From NCBI GenBank assembly GCA_002733995.1, contig NVXR01000012.1, positions 31,083-95,082 on the forward strand: 64,000 bases of DNA, written 5' to 3'. Below the pieces are notes generated by a model. That model was given only the letters and a program-made list of their open reading frames with translations, did not search any database and had not been told where the DNA came from. The first letter of the stretch is position 1. The number at the start of each line of letters is the position of its first letter. The translations under genes and the position numbers were made by a program. This DNA is from Desulfotalea sp. (GTDB taxonomy: Bacteria; Desulfobacterota; Desulfobulbia; Desulfobulbales; Desulfocapsaceae). Shown one piece after another: positions 7,747 to 16,209 of this stretch.

Positions 7747-10044
7747 ATGACCTTGATAACTAAATTAGTAAAAGTATTCATCTTTATTTTATGTGCTAAT
7801 CTCATCGCCTCCTGCTCATCGCCGGACAAAGATAAGGTGGAGTACTACCAAAGCGCGCTTGATTATGTTGAAAAAAATGAGCGTGAATCTGCCATATTAC
7901 AGCTGCTTAATGCCTTGCAGATTGATGCCAAATATGGAGATGCGTATTATCAGCTGGGTTTACTCTACCTTGAGAAAAAGCAGATGAAGAAGGCCTTTAA
8001 CTCTCTATTGAGGGCCGCAGATCTCGAACCTGATAATCTTGATGCAAGCCTTAGAGTGGCTCAGTTTTATTTGTTTAATAGAAAAACTGAAGAGAGTCGA
8101 AAACGAATACAACATATTCTTGAGATAGATCCAAAGCATCATGCCGCATTGACACTTTTGGCGAATGTGGAGCTTGTAGCGGGGGAGTATAAGGAGTCGC
8201 TGGCTGTACTTGAAAAAATGGGTCCGGTTGTTGATACCTCCGATGAATTACAGAATATTAAAGGTCGAATCTTTGCTGCACAGAAAGAGTGGGGCCCCGC
8301 TGAAGCCGCTTTTCAAAAAGCCATTGAATTAGATAAGAATAATCTGAGTAACTATAGAACCCTGCTCATACTGTATCAACAAAATCTGGACAAGGATAAA
8401 GCTAAAGCCTTGTTGGATACAATGGCGATGCGCTTTCCTGAAATCCCCCTCGTACACCAATTGCTTGTGAATTATTATCGTAGTGTTGGTGATAAGGAGC
8501 AGGCATTGCAAGAGTTGTTGGAGTTAATGAAAATTGACCCAGAAAACCCACGGTTTATTCTACAAATAGCCGAATTTTACAGGGAAAGTAATAGGGCAGC
8601 CGATGCCGAAAAGGTCCTTGCCGATGCTCGATTAATTGATGGGGAAAATCCAGATATTACCGCTGCACTTATAACCCTTTATTTTGATCAGAGAAAATAT
8701 GATGAGGTTCAGCCACTCTTCGAGGAATTGCAAAAGAGCAATCCTGGGCATGGAGGGGGCAAGTTGATTAGGGGCCGCTTTTTACTCAACGACGGGAAAA
8801 TCCTTGATGGGATAACGGTTTTTGAGGAGCTTAATAAAGATTTTCCACAATGGGGGGAGCCCTATTTCTTCCTTGGACTGGCCCACTATGAATTGGCTGA
8901 AGTCGATTTGGCGCAAAATGCAGTTGCAATGGCGATTCAGAAACACGGGAGCAGTGCAAAGTACCATACTCTGATGGCTCAGATATTCCAAACCCAGGGT
9001 ATGTTTGAAGATGCTCAGAAAGAAGCTATTGTCGCCTTACGTCTCAATCCCAAAAACATTCGTTCGGCCCTCATTCTAAGCCGGGCCTTAGTTGATTTAA
9101 AGAGCTATGAGCAGGCTGTAATCTTACTTGCTAATATGAACAATCAGGTCCCCGGTAACGTTGAAGTACTTGGGAATTTGGCAGAGGCCTATATGGGCAA
9201 GGAGGAATATGAGGAGGCGGAAAAAACTGCGCTCAGTTTGCTCGATTCCTATCCTGGTAACACCAAAGGCGTCTTGTTATTACTGCAAATAAAATTTAAA
9301 GACGATCTTCTTGGTGCTCAACAGTTTGTAGAGACTCAAATTTTAAAAGCACCCAAGAACGAGAACCTACACCTGCTGCATGCAGGTATCCTTATTAAAC
9401 AGGAAAAGTATGACGCGGCACTCCTGGCCTATAAAAAAATTCAGGTTCTGTGGCCAGAAGATGTCAAACTCTATATGGCAGAGGCAAAACTGTTACGGAA
9501 ATTAGGCAGATATGATGAAGCAATGGCCGATTATACCTTGGTTCTCGAGAAGCAACCGAAGATGTTGGCTGCCCATATGGGGATGGCGGATTTATTGCAA
9601 ATGGCAGGCAATGTAGAAGATGCAATGGACCATTATCGTCAAGTGCTGAAGATCGACCAGGAGAATGTGGGGGCGGCAAATAACCTTGCATGGCTGATCG
9701 CCTCAGAGCCCAATGGTGATCTTGGTGAAGCTCTTATGCTTGCCATGCGTGCCAAGCAGGTGAGCTCAAATTCTCCTATTGTTGCAGATACTCTTGGTTG
9801 GGTTCATTATAAAAGACAATCCTATTCCCTTGCGAAAACTCAGTTTGAGGTTGCCCTGCAAGGTATGCCAGACAATGCGACAATGGCCTACCATCTTGCC
9901 TTAGCCTTACGTGGGAATAAGCAACTCCAGAAGGCCCAGGATGTACTTACTGAACTCAGTGGACGTAACCTTGATTTTCCTGAACGTGAGGATGCAGATA
10001 AACTGCTTGAAGAGTTACAGAAACAGGACCTAATACAGAAGTGA
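7747..10044 (+). CDS. prsT: PEP-CTERM system TPR-repeat lipoprotein (PrsT family)
   Basis: A 765-residue TPR lipoprotein. The N-terminus is a lipoprotein signal peptide with lipobox LIASC at about residues 19-23, so the mature protein is lipid-anchored on the periplasmic side. The remainder is about twenty tetratricopeptide repeats (for example AYYQLGLLYLEKKQMKKAFNS, split here across units) running to the C-terminus. Length and architecture match the exosortase-locus TPR lipoprotein family (TIGR02917 as I recall). By analogy with other TPR scaffolds in polysaccharide export it may organise the envelope complex. The ATG at 7747 gives a well-formed signal peptide; a TTG twelve bases upstream in frame is an alternative. 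It converges with the tyrosine kinase gene at 10156. Confidence 0.88.
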   Translation: MTLITKLVKVFIFILCANLIASCSSPDKDKVEYYQSALDYVEKNERESAILQLLNALQIDAKYGDAYYQLGLLYLEKKQMKKAFNSLLRAADLEPDNLDASLRVAQFYLFNRKTEESRKRIQHILEIDPKHHAALTLLANVELVAGEYKESLAVLEKMGPVVDTSDELQNIKGRIFAAQKEWGPAEAAFQKAIELDKNNLSNYRTLLILYQQNLDKDKAKALLDTMAMRFPEIPLVHQLLVNYYRSVGDKEQALQELLELMKIDPENPRFILQIAEFYRESNRAADAEKVLADARLIDGENPDITAALITLYFDQRKYDEVQPLFEELQKSNPGHGGGKLIRGRFLLNDGKILDGITVFEELNKDFPQWGEPYFFLGLAHYELAEVDLAQNAVAMAIQKHGSSAKYHTLMAQIFQTQGMFEDAQKEAIVALRLNPKNIRSALILSRALVDLKSYEQAVILLANMNNQVPGNVEVLGNLAEAYMGKEEYEEAEKTALSLLDSYPGNTKGVLLLLQIKFKDDLLGAQQFVETQILKAPKNENLHLLHAGILIKQEKYDAALLAYKKIQVLWPEDVKLYMAEAKLLRKLGRYDEAMADYTLVLEKQPKMLAAHMGMADLLQMAGNVEDAMDHYRQVLKIDQENVGAANNLAWLIASEPNGDLGEALMLAMRAKQVSSNSPIVADTLGWVHYKRQSYSLAKTQFEVALQGMPDNATMAYHLALALRGNKQLQKAQDVLTELSGRNLDFPEREDADKLLEELQKQDLIQK

Positions 10045-10095
10045 TTTGAGGTCTAGATGGTGCGAGGTGCAGGCATCTTGTAGGGGCGTGTTGAT

Positions 10096-10123
10096 AAAAC
10101 GGATGGAGGCAACTATCCGTTTT
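10096..10123. terminator. Bidirectional rho-independent terminator
   Basis: A 9-bp perfect stem (AAAACGGAT / ATCCGTTTT) with a 10-base loop. A-rich on the left arm and T-rich on the right, it can serve both convergent genes, the TPR lipoprotein and the tyrosine kinase. Confidence 0.7.
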
Positions 10124-10155
10124 GTCCGTTGAACGATCGTTATTACTCGGTAGGT

Positions 10156-11004
10156 TTATTTTGCGTCATGCAGGTAATAGTTATATTTTTTTGAATAGGA
10201 CTTGTCGAAGATGTTGCTCGTCTGGTCGTTATATACTATCCCCATGATTTTTTCTTTGCCAATGGTGTCGATCGTCTTTTGAATTTCATGTTTTCTGGAA
10301 GTACCTTCTCTTACAACCAAAATTACCCTATCAACCAGTCTGGCAAGTACTCCGGTTTCGGCTGCCACCAGTATGGGTGGGGTGTCGAATATGATAATTC
10401 TGTCTTCATATCGTTGGGACAATTCATTGGTAAGTTCTTTCATCTTCGCAGAGCTAAGGAGTTCTGCTGGGTTTAATGGTGGTTTGCCACTGGCTATAAG
10501 AGAGAGTTTATTTACAATGGTCTTGTTGATTAAGGTTGCTAATGGGGTGTTATCCCGTAGATAGTCAACGAGTCCGGTGGCTCTTTGCATGCCAAGCAAG
10601 CCTGCGAGTGATGGTCTTCTCAGGTCACAATCTACGAGTAGTGAGTGTTGGTCCATTCCTTGGGCGAGGGAGATGCCAAGGTTTGCGGTAATAAAGCTTT
10701 TGCCTTCTTTGGGCACCGCTGAGGTTACCATTATGGTCTTGATTGCTTTCTCTCCATTTTGGGGATGGAGGATACGGGAGCGTAAAACTTTGAATATCTC
10801 AGGTATCGATATATCTTCATTAATCGCTTTGAAAAGTCGGCTGTCCCACTGACTACTTGCTGGTGTGGTTGGCGGATGGGGCCGGTCTGCTGTCTCCTTA
10901 TCGCGATTCTCGACATTCTCTGGGGATAGCCAGTCGCTATCGTTCTTCTGTGTTGTGCTGTCTTGCTGCTCTCCTTTTGCAAGGGTTGTGGAAAATTTGC
11001 CCAT
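10156..11004 (-). CDS. Exosortase-associated tyrosine autokinase (BY-kinase)
   Basis: A 282-residue cytoplasmic bacterial tyrosine kinase domain of the CpsD/Wzc type, which controls polysaccharide chain length through cycles of tyrosine phosphorylation. Residues about 90-110 carry the Walker A-like motif (SAVPKEGKSFITANLG), then the second A' motif LLVDCDLRRP and Walker B IIIFDTPP. The C-terminus has a tyrosine cluster (YSKKYNYYLHDAK), the usual autophosphorylation site. The first 60 residues are polar and probably disordered. It corresponds to the PEP-CTERM-locus kinase family (TIGR03018 as I recall). Its start is 11 bases after the ATPase gene stop and the ribosome site overlaps that stop, so the two are translated as an operon. 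Its partner should be the chain-length protein encoded at 12298. Confidence 0.9.
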   Translation of the reverse strand: MGKFSTTLAKGEQQDSTTQKNDSDWLSPENVENRDKETADRPHPPTTPASSQWDSRLFKAINEDISIPEIFKVLRSRILHPQNGEKAIKTIMVTSAVPKEGKSFITANLGISLAQGMDQHSLLVDCDLRRPSLAGLLGMQRATGLVDYLRDNTPLATLINKTIVNKLSLIASGKPPLNPAELLSSAKMKELTNELSQRYEDRIIIFDTPPILVAAETGVLARLVDRVILVVREGTSRKHEIQKTIDTIGKEKIMGIVYNDQTSNIFDKSYSKKYNYYLHDAK

Positions 11005-11015
11005 GTCGGTTTGAC

Positions 11016-12032
11016 CTATTTTAATGTTTCAAATATTTGAGTTGAGATGCTGCTAAGATACTGCCACCATGTGTGCGGTGCAAACTTATAAGCAAGAGTT
11101 AACGTAAGGGTAAGAGTGAGTGTTACTAAGGTTACTGCCGCCAGAGTTTTCGCTAGCGGACCCGTTATGCCAAATATTTTGATGCCGATATGTGGCTGTT
11201 TTTTCCTGCCCGATACTTGCAGCATCGTCTCGTTTTGCAGCTTGATTTCCTGGATGCATTCTTCGATGATCTTTTTGTTGATGCTTCTTAAGTCATGATT
11301 GAATCCTGAAACCATAGCGTGGTCGCAAATGATATTTATTAAGCGGGGGTTGCCACTACTTTTTTTGTGGATTGTGGAAACGGCATTATTGCTGAAAATA
11401 GCACTATTTGCTGCCCCTGCTTGATTAAGTCGGTGCGCTATATATTGGGTCGTGTCTCCTGCCGACAGAGGTTCCAGGTGGTGTCTTAAGCCTATCCTCT
11501 GCCTTAGTGGAAGCAGGAGTGGATCTGCAAGTTTTTCCTGTAGCTCGGGTTGACCAATAAGAAATATGCTCAGCGCCTTGTTTTCTCCGGCATGATTGGA
11601 GAGCAGGCGGATTTCTTCAAGCAAGTCTAGAGGAAAAGCCTGTGCCTCGTCAAATATAAGTAATACCTTGGTACCTTTTTTTGCGTGATCTTTGAGGAAG
11701 TTGGCAAAGTTGAGGATAAAGGTAGCCTTGTTCTCCTGATAAGGAATGCCTAGTTCCTGGGAAAGGTAAGAAAAAAATTCGTGTTTACTTAAGGTCGGAT
11801 TGTTGAGTATGCATACAGTAACCGTATCCTTTAGCATTCTAAGTAAGGCGTTGAGGATCGTTGTCTTGCCTGTACCGACCCCGCCGGTGAGCAGTAGGAA
11901 GCCTTTGTTTGTGATAACCCCATAGCGAAGGGTCGCAAGGGCTTCTTTGTGGCCTTCACTGAGGAACACTCGCTCTCCAAGGGGAGTGAGTTCAAAAGGC
12001 TTGTATTTTAGGCCGTAATATTTGCAATACAT
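11016..12032 (-). CDS. Exosortase-locus secretion-type AAA ATPase (ExeA/GspA-like)
   Basis: A 338-residue ATPase. It begins MYCKYYGLKYKPFELTP, the standard start of this family, so I place the start at 12032 rather than at the TTG twelve bases earlier. The AAA domain covers residues about 30-240: Walker A GGVGTGKTT, Walker B LLIFDEAQAF, and a GNPRLINIICDHAM sensor-2 region. A single membrane segment lies near residues 295-315 with a short tail outside. The family (TIGR03015 as I recall) occurs in PEP-CTERM exopolysaccharide loci and is related to the ExeA ATPase of type II secretion; its exact task is unknown. A second ExeA-like ATPase in this window, the bactofilin fusion at 61216, has a related P-loop domain. 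Confidence 0.88.
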   Translation of the reverse strand: MYCKYYGLKYKPFELTPLGERVFLSEGHKEALATLRYGVITNKGFLLLTGGVGTGKTTILNALLRMLKDTVTVCILNNPTLSKHEFFSYLSQELGIPYQENKATFILNFANFLKDHAKKGTKVLLIFDEAQAFPLDLLEEIRLLSNHAGENKALSIFLIGQPELQEKLADPLLLPLRQRIGLRHHLEPLSAGDTTQYIAHRLNQAGAANSAIFSNNAVSTIHKKSSGNPRLINIICDHAMVSGFNHDLRSINKKIIEECIQEIKLQNETMLQVSGRKKQPHIGIKIFGITGPLAKTLAAVTLVTLTLTLTLTLAYKFAPHTWWQYLSSISTQIFETLK

Positions 12033-12297
12033 TGGTTGCCACAAAGTTTATGTTGCATGGTAAGCACATTCCCGTTGATGTTTATATACTCTGTTGTCGC
12101 AAGTCCGCTTCATCCACCTAAAGGCCCTGCTGGGGCGTGCTCGGACACATTTAAAGGCCCGGAGTAAATGGGGCTGAACCGCAGCTACATCGTGGAGGCC
12201 TTCGGGAGTAAACCTGGCTTGTTCGGCCTGGTCTCAAAATTCAATCTGTTGTCCTTGGGTTGCTACTCCCGCTTCAACGACCTGAATAGCTATAAAA
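12033..12297. other. Atypical GC-rich spacer inside the kinase/chain-length operon
   Basis: The neighbouring genes are closely packed, yet 265 bases separate the ATPase gene from the chain-length gene. On the plus strand 12168-12308 is a 46-codon frame (MGLNRSYIVEAFGSKPGLF...) with an open stretch before it (ASPLHPPKGPAGACSDTFKG, then a stop). The segment is visibly GC-richer than its surroundings. It may be a remnant of an inserted element or a foreign gene piece. I recognise no family. Confidence 0.35.
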
Positions 12298-13872
12298 TCA
12301 GAGAATAATAATATGTTTTTGCCAAAAATATAGCATCACGACGCTGAGAGATATCGCCCAACTGAGAAAGAACAACACCCCGATTGAGGTGATAATTCGC
12401 GTTCGTCGCAACTCCTTTTTGAGAGTGATGTGTGGGACGGAGCAGATCACCTCTATACCAAATGTTTGAGCTAAGCTGGCCGGATCTCTGAAAGATGTGT
12501 TGAGGAATTCTAGGGCAGCAATGATTGCACCAGCAAGGGCCGCACCACCAAGCAGGGCCATGGCCATGATTTTTTTAAAGTTGGGACTAATCGGTTTAGT
12601 TGGTGTTCTCGCAGGGTCGACTATTTTGAACTGGCTACCCTTTTGTTTTCTCTCAAGGTTTAAGGCAGAGCCGGCCTGGAGGTTTTGGGAGACCAGGAAG
12701 TCATAGTGACGTTTTAGCTCGCCGTATTCGCGGGTTAGGGCAGACCACTCTGCCTCGCGTATGGGTGCTGATCCTATCCATTTCTCGTATTGGTGGATGA
12801 GGTTTGTGGTATCAACTTTTTCTTTATTAATCTTTTTTATACTTAGGCCAATACTTTTAACCTCGGCTTGGAGCTCAAAGAGTGTTGTATCCAAGGTTTG
12901 TGTTGGGCTCGTGGTAGAGGTGTCAGCTGTGGTGCCGGCCTTGTTGGCTGATAGACGTTTTTCAAGGTTAGAAATCTTCTTTTTAAGGCTTTTAATTTTG
13001 GGGTGCTGGTCGGTGTAGCGTTCCAGAAAAAGCTCCAGCTTTTTACCTAAGCGCAAAAGTTTTGCCTGATCTGATTCGAGTCGCACCGGTTGATTGTTAC
13101 GTGTCACGGAGCCATAGGCTAGGCTGTTTAAAATTTGTTTGCGCATCTCGATTTGATCTCGTATCAGTACGCGGGTTCGCTCAAGGTCTTGAATGGATTC
13201 TTGTCTACTTTGATATTGAATTTGCAGGGATGCGAGTCTGGTCATGTTCATAATTCGCTGTTCCGGCATCTCGTTGTAGTACTTTAATTTGTAATCCCGC
13301 ATAATAGCTTCTTTTTTATCGAGGATCACTTTGGCCATATCAAGCTCATCTTGGGTGTAGATGGAGGTCTCCGTGGCTTTCTCTTCCCGGTATTTCATGT
13401 TTTGTTCTATGAATCCGGAGGCGAGTGTATTGGTAACGCGTGCGACTTTACTGGGATTAGTCGTCTGGTAGGTGACTGTAAACGTATCACCTCTTCGGGA
13501 GGGATTTATCTGAATGCGTTTGCGCATGATGACAATAACGTCTTCCATTGGTAGCTCATCGCGCAGCTTTGTGTAGAGCTCTTCGTTGGTTATGACCTTT
13601 TCAAGATTGGTTCTGCTCGTTACAATTTCAGATAGAGTCGAAACTATTTGGCGGATATTTTCTTGCTCATCAGGAGACATCTTGGCGGGGCTGATACTCT
13701 GCTGTTGATAGCTCAGTAAGGTTCTGCCCTGGTAGGTTTTTGGCTGGGTAAAATAACCTCCTAGCCCCGCTGTCATGGCAAGTAAAAGACAGCCGGCAAT
13801 TATTGCTTTTCTGCGTAAAACAATATCAACAATTTGTTTTATATTGATCCCTTGAGGGAGTTGTTGTTCCAT
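12298..13872 (-). CDS. Polysaccharide chain-length determinant (Wzz/GumC type, exosortase-associated)
   Basis: A 524-residue inner-membrane co-polymerase. A first membrane segment at about residues 24-44 is followed by a Wzz-type periplasmic domain (YQGRTLLSYQQQS), then long coiled-coil regions (about 170-340, many Glu/Lys/Gln/Leu). The FKIVDPARTPTKPISPNF segment introduces a second membrane helix near 440-460, and a further one lies near 495-515. The kinase domain found fused in Wzc-type proteins is absent and is supplied by the separate gene at 10156. The family (TIGR03007 as I recall) sets polymer length. This is the first gene of the minus-strand group with the ATPase and kinase; its promoter should lie in 13873-14000. 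Confidence 0.9.
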   Translation of the reverse strand: MEQQLPQGINIKQIVDIVLRRKAIIAGCLLLAMTAGLGGYFTQPKTYQGRTLLSYQQQSISPAKMSPDEQENIRQIVSTLSEIVTSRTNLEKVITNEELYTKLRDELPMEDVIVIMRKRIQINPSRRGDTFTVTYQTTNPSKVARVTNTLASGFIEQNMKYREEKATETSIYTQDELDMAKVILDKKEAIMRDYKLKYYNEMPEQRIMNMTRLASLQIQYQSRQESIQDLERTRVLIRDQIEMRKQILNSLAYGSVTRNNQPVRLESDQAKLLRLGKKLELFLERYTDQHPKIKSLKKKISNLEKRLSANKAGTTADTSTTSPTQTLDTTLFELQAEVKSIGLSIKKINKEKVDTTNLIHQYEKWIGSAPIREAEWSALTREYGELKRHYDFLVSQNLQAGSALNLERKQKGSQFKIVDPARTPTKPISPNFKKIMAMALLGGAALAGAIIAALEFLNTSFRDPASLAQTFGIEVICSVPHITLKKELRRTRIITSIGVLFFLSWAISLSVVMLYFWQKHIIIL

Positions 13873-14305
13873 TTACAGGTTCGACTCCAAGTTTTCGTTT
13901 TACTTATATCAAATGAGAGAATAATTCTCTGCTGAACATAGGAAAAATATTGTATGATTTCAAACATTATTTTCTCTGGCTATTTGGGTGATATTGGATC
14001 AATCTTATAAGATCACACCACTTTAATACACAACTCTTTTTACACCTCGCAATGTTTGTTCCTGTTTGGTGCTTTCTTGTCCGTTCACTGAATTCCTTAT
14101 GGCTTGAGGAGGTAGTAACGATTTTACGTTTCGCAAATACTGTCATTCTTCCTGCAATGCGGAAAAAAGCTCTGCTTTTTGGCTGCTATTTCCGGAATAC
14201 TGACTTCGCTAGATGGCACTTGAAATGAATTGCCATTGTGTGATAATTTCTATCTCTGTAGTTAACGGAGGTCTTTTCCCCAGTACCCTATAAATTGAGA
14301 GAGTT
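13873..14305. other. Divergent promoter region, no gene seen
   Basis: 433 bases between the divergent chain-length and acyltransferase genes. It should carry promoters for both. A small hairpin (AAAAAGC at 14164-14170 with GCTTTTT at 14174-14180, loop TCT) is visible; otherwise nothing is supported. Confidence 0.4.
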
Positions 14306-15088
14306 ATGTCTTACGTCAAATGTAATGATTCGTATAAGAGTCCGCGAGTGGGCTTGTCTTTTTGGGCGAAGCAGTGTGCAACAATTCTATTTTATTTCCG
14401 CCTTTTCTTTATTGTATTTAAAGCCAGTCGCGAGGCGCGAAAAGGTTGTTATGGCGATCAGTCGTGGGTGAAAAGTAGCCAAGATGTGCTGGCCGCGCTA
14501 GAAAAAGCTGGTGTCTCTGTTGACATTTCGGGGCTAGAGAATCTACAAAGATCTGAGGGGCCAATCTTAATAGTCGGTAATCATATGAGTATGATGGAGA
14601 CGTTGTTGTTGCCCGGTATTGTGCAGCCCATTAGACCCGTGACCTTTGTGGTGAAAGAGTCTCTGCTTAATTATCCTATATTCAAGTACGTGATGCGCTC
14701 AAGAGATCCAATATCCCTGACTCGAACGAATCCACGCCAGGATTTGAAGGCGATATTGACTGAAGGTGCTGACAGGCTGGGGAAGTCTATCTCAATAATT
14801 GTCTTCCCGCAAACAACAAGGGCCCATAGTTTTGATCCAGCTCAAATGAGTTCTATAGGTGTAAAGCTGGCGAAAAAGGCTGGTGTTACTGTGGTTCCTT
14901 TGGCCTTAAAAACGGATTGTTGGCAAAATGGTGAGACGTTTAAGGATTTTGGGCGTCTCAATGTGAGTAAAACAGCGTATTTTGCCTTTGGACCGCCCCT
15001 TGTTATTACCGGCAAAGGGGATGCTGAACAGGCTAAGATTAATCAGTTTATCACTACCCAGCTAAAGTTGTGGGCTGCTGGCGAATGA
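14306..15088 (+). CDS. Divergent PlsC-like 1-acylglycerol-3-phosphate acyltransferase
   Basis: A 260-residue membrane-associated acyltransferase. Hydrophobic residues about 27-40 form an anchor. The acyltransferase block starts near residue 88 with GNHMSMMETLLLPG. The family catalytic motif is H-x4-D; here it is His93 with Glu98 in place of Asp. The second motif, usually FPEGTRS, reads FPQTTRA at 167-173. V-PLALKTDCW and the F-FGPPL segment follow as in PlsC proteins. The substitutions could mean a different acceptor or altered activity, so lysophosphatidate as substrate is not certain. Start ATG is preceded by GAGAGAG. Confidence 0.75.
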   Translation: MSYVKCNDSYKSPRVGLSFWAKQCATILFYFRLFFIVFKASREARKGCYGDQSWVKSSQDVLAALEKAGVSVDISGLENLQRSEGPILIVGNHMSMMETLLLPGIVQPIRPVTFVVKESLLNYPIFKYVMRSRDPISLTRTNPRQDLKAILTEGADRLGKSISIIVFPQTTRAHSFDPAQMSSIGVKLAKKAGVTVVPLALKTDCWQNGETFKDFGRLNVSKTAYFAFGPPLVITGKGDAEQAKINQFITTQLKLWAAGE

Positions 15089-15127
15089 TAAAGATGATTG
15101 ATATCTTCGTTGGGAGGGGAGAGGGAC

Positions 15128-15192
15128 GCAAGACGCATAGAGGAGTTCCGTCTTGCTTCGAATCAGTTATTCCTTTGCAGGCAATAACTGAT
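15128..15192. terminator. Two tandem hairpins between convergent genes
   Basis: First stem GCAAGACG (15128-15135) with CGTCTTGC (15149-15156). Second stem ATCAGTTATT (15162-15171) with AATAACTGAT (15183-15192). Both are perfect. There is no long T-run, so termination is inferred from position between the convergent acyltransferase and zinc-finger genes. Confidence 0.5.
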
Positions 15193-15313
15193 CCGAATGT
15201 TGTGGTGCCCTAGCGATTCTTCTCTGTGATAAAACGACAGAGAACTACCTGCAGAGGGCATTAAGCCCAGCTTACTTCCCGTCTTCCGGGGTTGGCGCGC
15301 TTTTTTCTTCAGG

Positions 15314-15667
15314 TCAGGCGGAGTCGCTGTCTTGAATATTGAGGGCTTCCTCTTCGTCTTCGTCATCAAGTTCCTTAGGCGTTGCTTCTACTTCTTCGTC
15401 AACAGTCTCAACAACTTCAACCGTTTCTTCATCTGCGGCTTTGAGTTTGATGTTCTGTTGTCGAACAGCTTTTGGGATTTTTGATTCAGGTAAAATCAGC
15501 TCTGTGATTTTGGCCACTTCTTCTTTTAATTCAGAGTCAGCCAGGCATGTGTCACACGTTTCGATATGCTGTTCAATGAAGGAAACCATTCGAGCGGGAG
15601 CCATGGTCTCATCTCTAACGTGAACGTACCAGGATTTTATTTGTTTTATTAGTCTGTCGCACTGCAT
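15314..15667 (-). CDS. Zinc-finger (ZAS/zf-HC2-like) small acidic protein
   Basis: A 117-residue cytoplasmic protein. The first 41 residues carry Cys3, then His34, Cys38 and Cys41 (HIETCDTC), the spacing of anti-sigma-factor zinc fingers. The second half is very acidic (runs of Glu and Asp) and probably disordered. There is no membrane segment and no sigma-factor gene beside it, so an anti-sigma role is only possible. Another frame within its 3' part is a shadow. It is transcribed away from the selC tRNA upstream. Confidence 0.7.
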   Translation of the reverse strand: MQCDRLIKQIKSWYVHVRDETMAPARMVSFIEQHIETCDTCLADSELKEEVAKITELILPESKIPKAVRQQNIKLKAADEETVEVVETVDEEVEATPKELDDEDEEEALNIQDSDSA

Positions 15668-15822
15668 AGGTGGGGGGAGGGTATCCTCTGTTTGGGATGA
15701 AAAAACAAATTGTAGTGATTTTTTTCACTAAATGAATAAAACATACTAATATATAAAAAAGTTGTTTTCAAGGTCAAGTCTTAATAGTATAGTGATTTCC
15801 TTTTTAATGACTGTTTTTTTTT

Positions 15823-15920
15823 GGAAGTGGATAGGGCACTGGTGGCTTTCCCGGACTTCAAATCCGGTGTAGCGGGTTAATAGCTCGCTAGGTGGGTTCG
15901 ATTCCCATGCACTTCCGCCA
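15823..15920 (+). tRNA. selC: tRNA-Sec (anticodon TCA)
   Basis: Acceptor stem GGAAGTG (15823-15829) pairs with CACTTCC (15910-15916), followed by discriminator G and an encoded CCA. The anticodon arm CCGGA/TCCGG holds TCA at 15858-15860. An unusually long variable arm follows (about 15868-15890, with an AGC...GCT pairing), then a TTCGATTCC T-loop. Length and long arm are typical of selenocysteine tRNA. The cell should therefore decode UGA as selenocysteine in some proteins; selA, selB and selD are not in this window. Confidence 0.95.
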
Positions 15921-16017
15921 TTAAATGGCGTTTCTTGCTGTTTAATGTCTCTTTATTTGCGTCCATTGTGGTCTTCGTCAATAGCATTGATATTCATTTT
16001 CCCTCAGTTGAACAGAT

Positions 16018-16054
16018 TTAAACCACCAATAAGTGATTGCAGGCGGTGGTTTAA
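16018..16054 (+). terminator. Hairpin downstream of selC
   Basis: A perfect 10-bp stem TTAAACCACC (16018-16027) / GGTGGTTTAA (16045-16054) with a 17-base loop, about 100 bases after the tRNA and 150 before the SDR gene. It lacks a strong T-run, so it may be a terminator or a leader element of the next gene. Confidence 0.4.
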
Positions 16055-16209
16055 CCGATATTGGAGGGTCTTCTGATCTGTTACCGTCCCTCCGCAGTCC
16101 TTCCCCATTATCTTTATTTGTCTTTATCTTCTGATGTCTGTTGTTGTATTCTATTGTTGAACCCAAAAATAAATGTTGCAAAAGTCATTGTCTCTAATTT
16201 AAAAATATT

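Noticed and set aside
14216..14245. TGGCAC...TTGC resembling a sigma54 promoter before the acyltransferase gene
   Set aside because: Spacing between the GG and GC elements is about five bases too long.
15163..15369. Minus frame overlapping the zinc-finger gene 3' end
   Set aside because: A shadow in another frame, crossing the tandem terminator hairpins.
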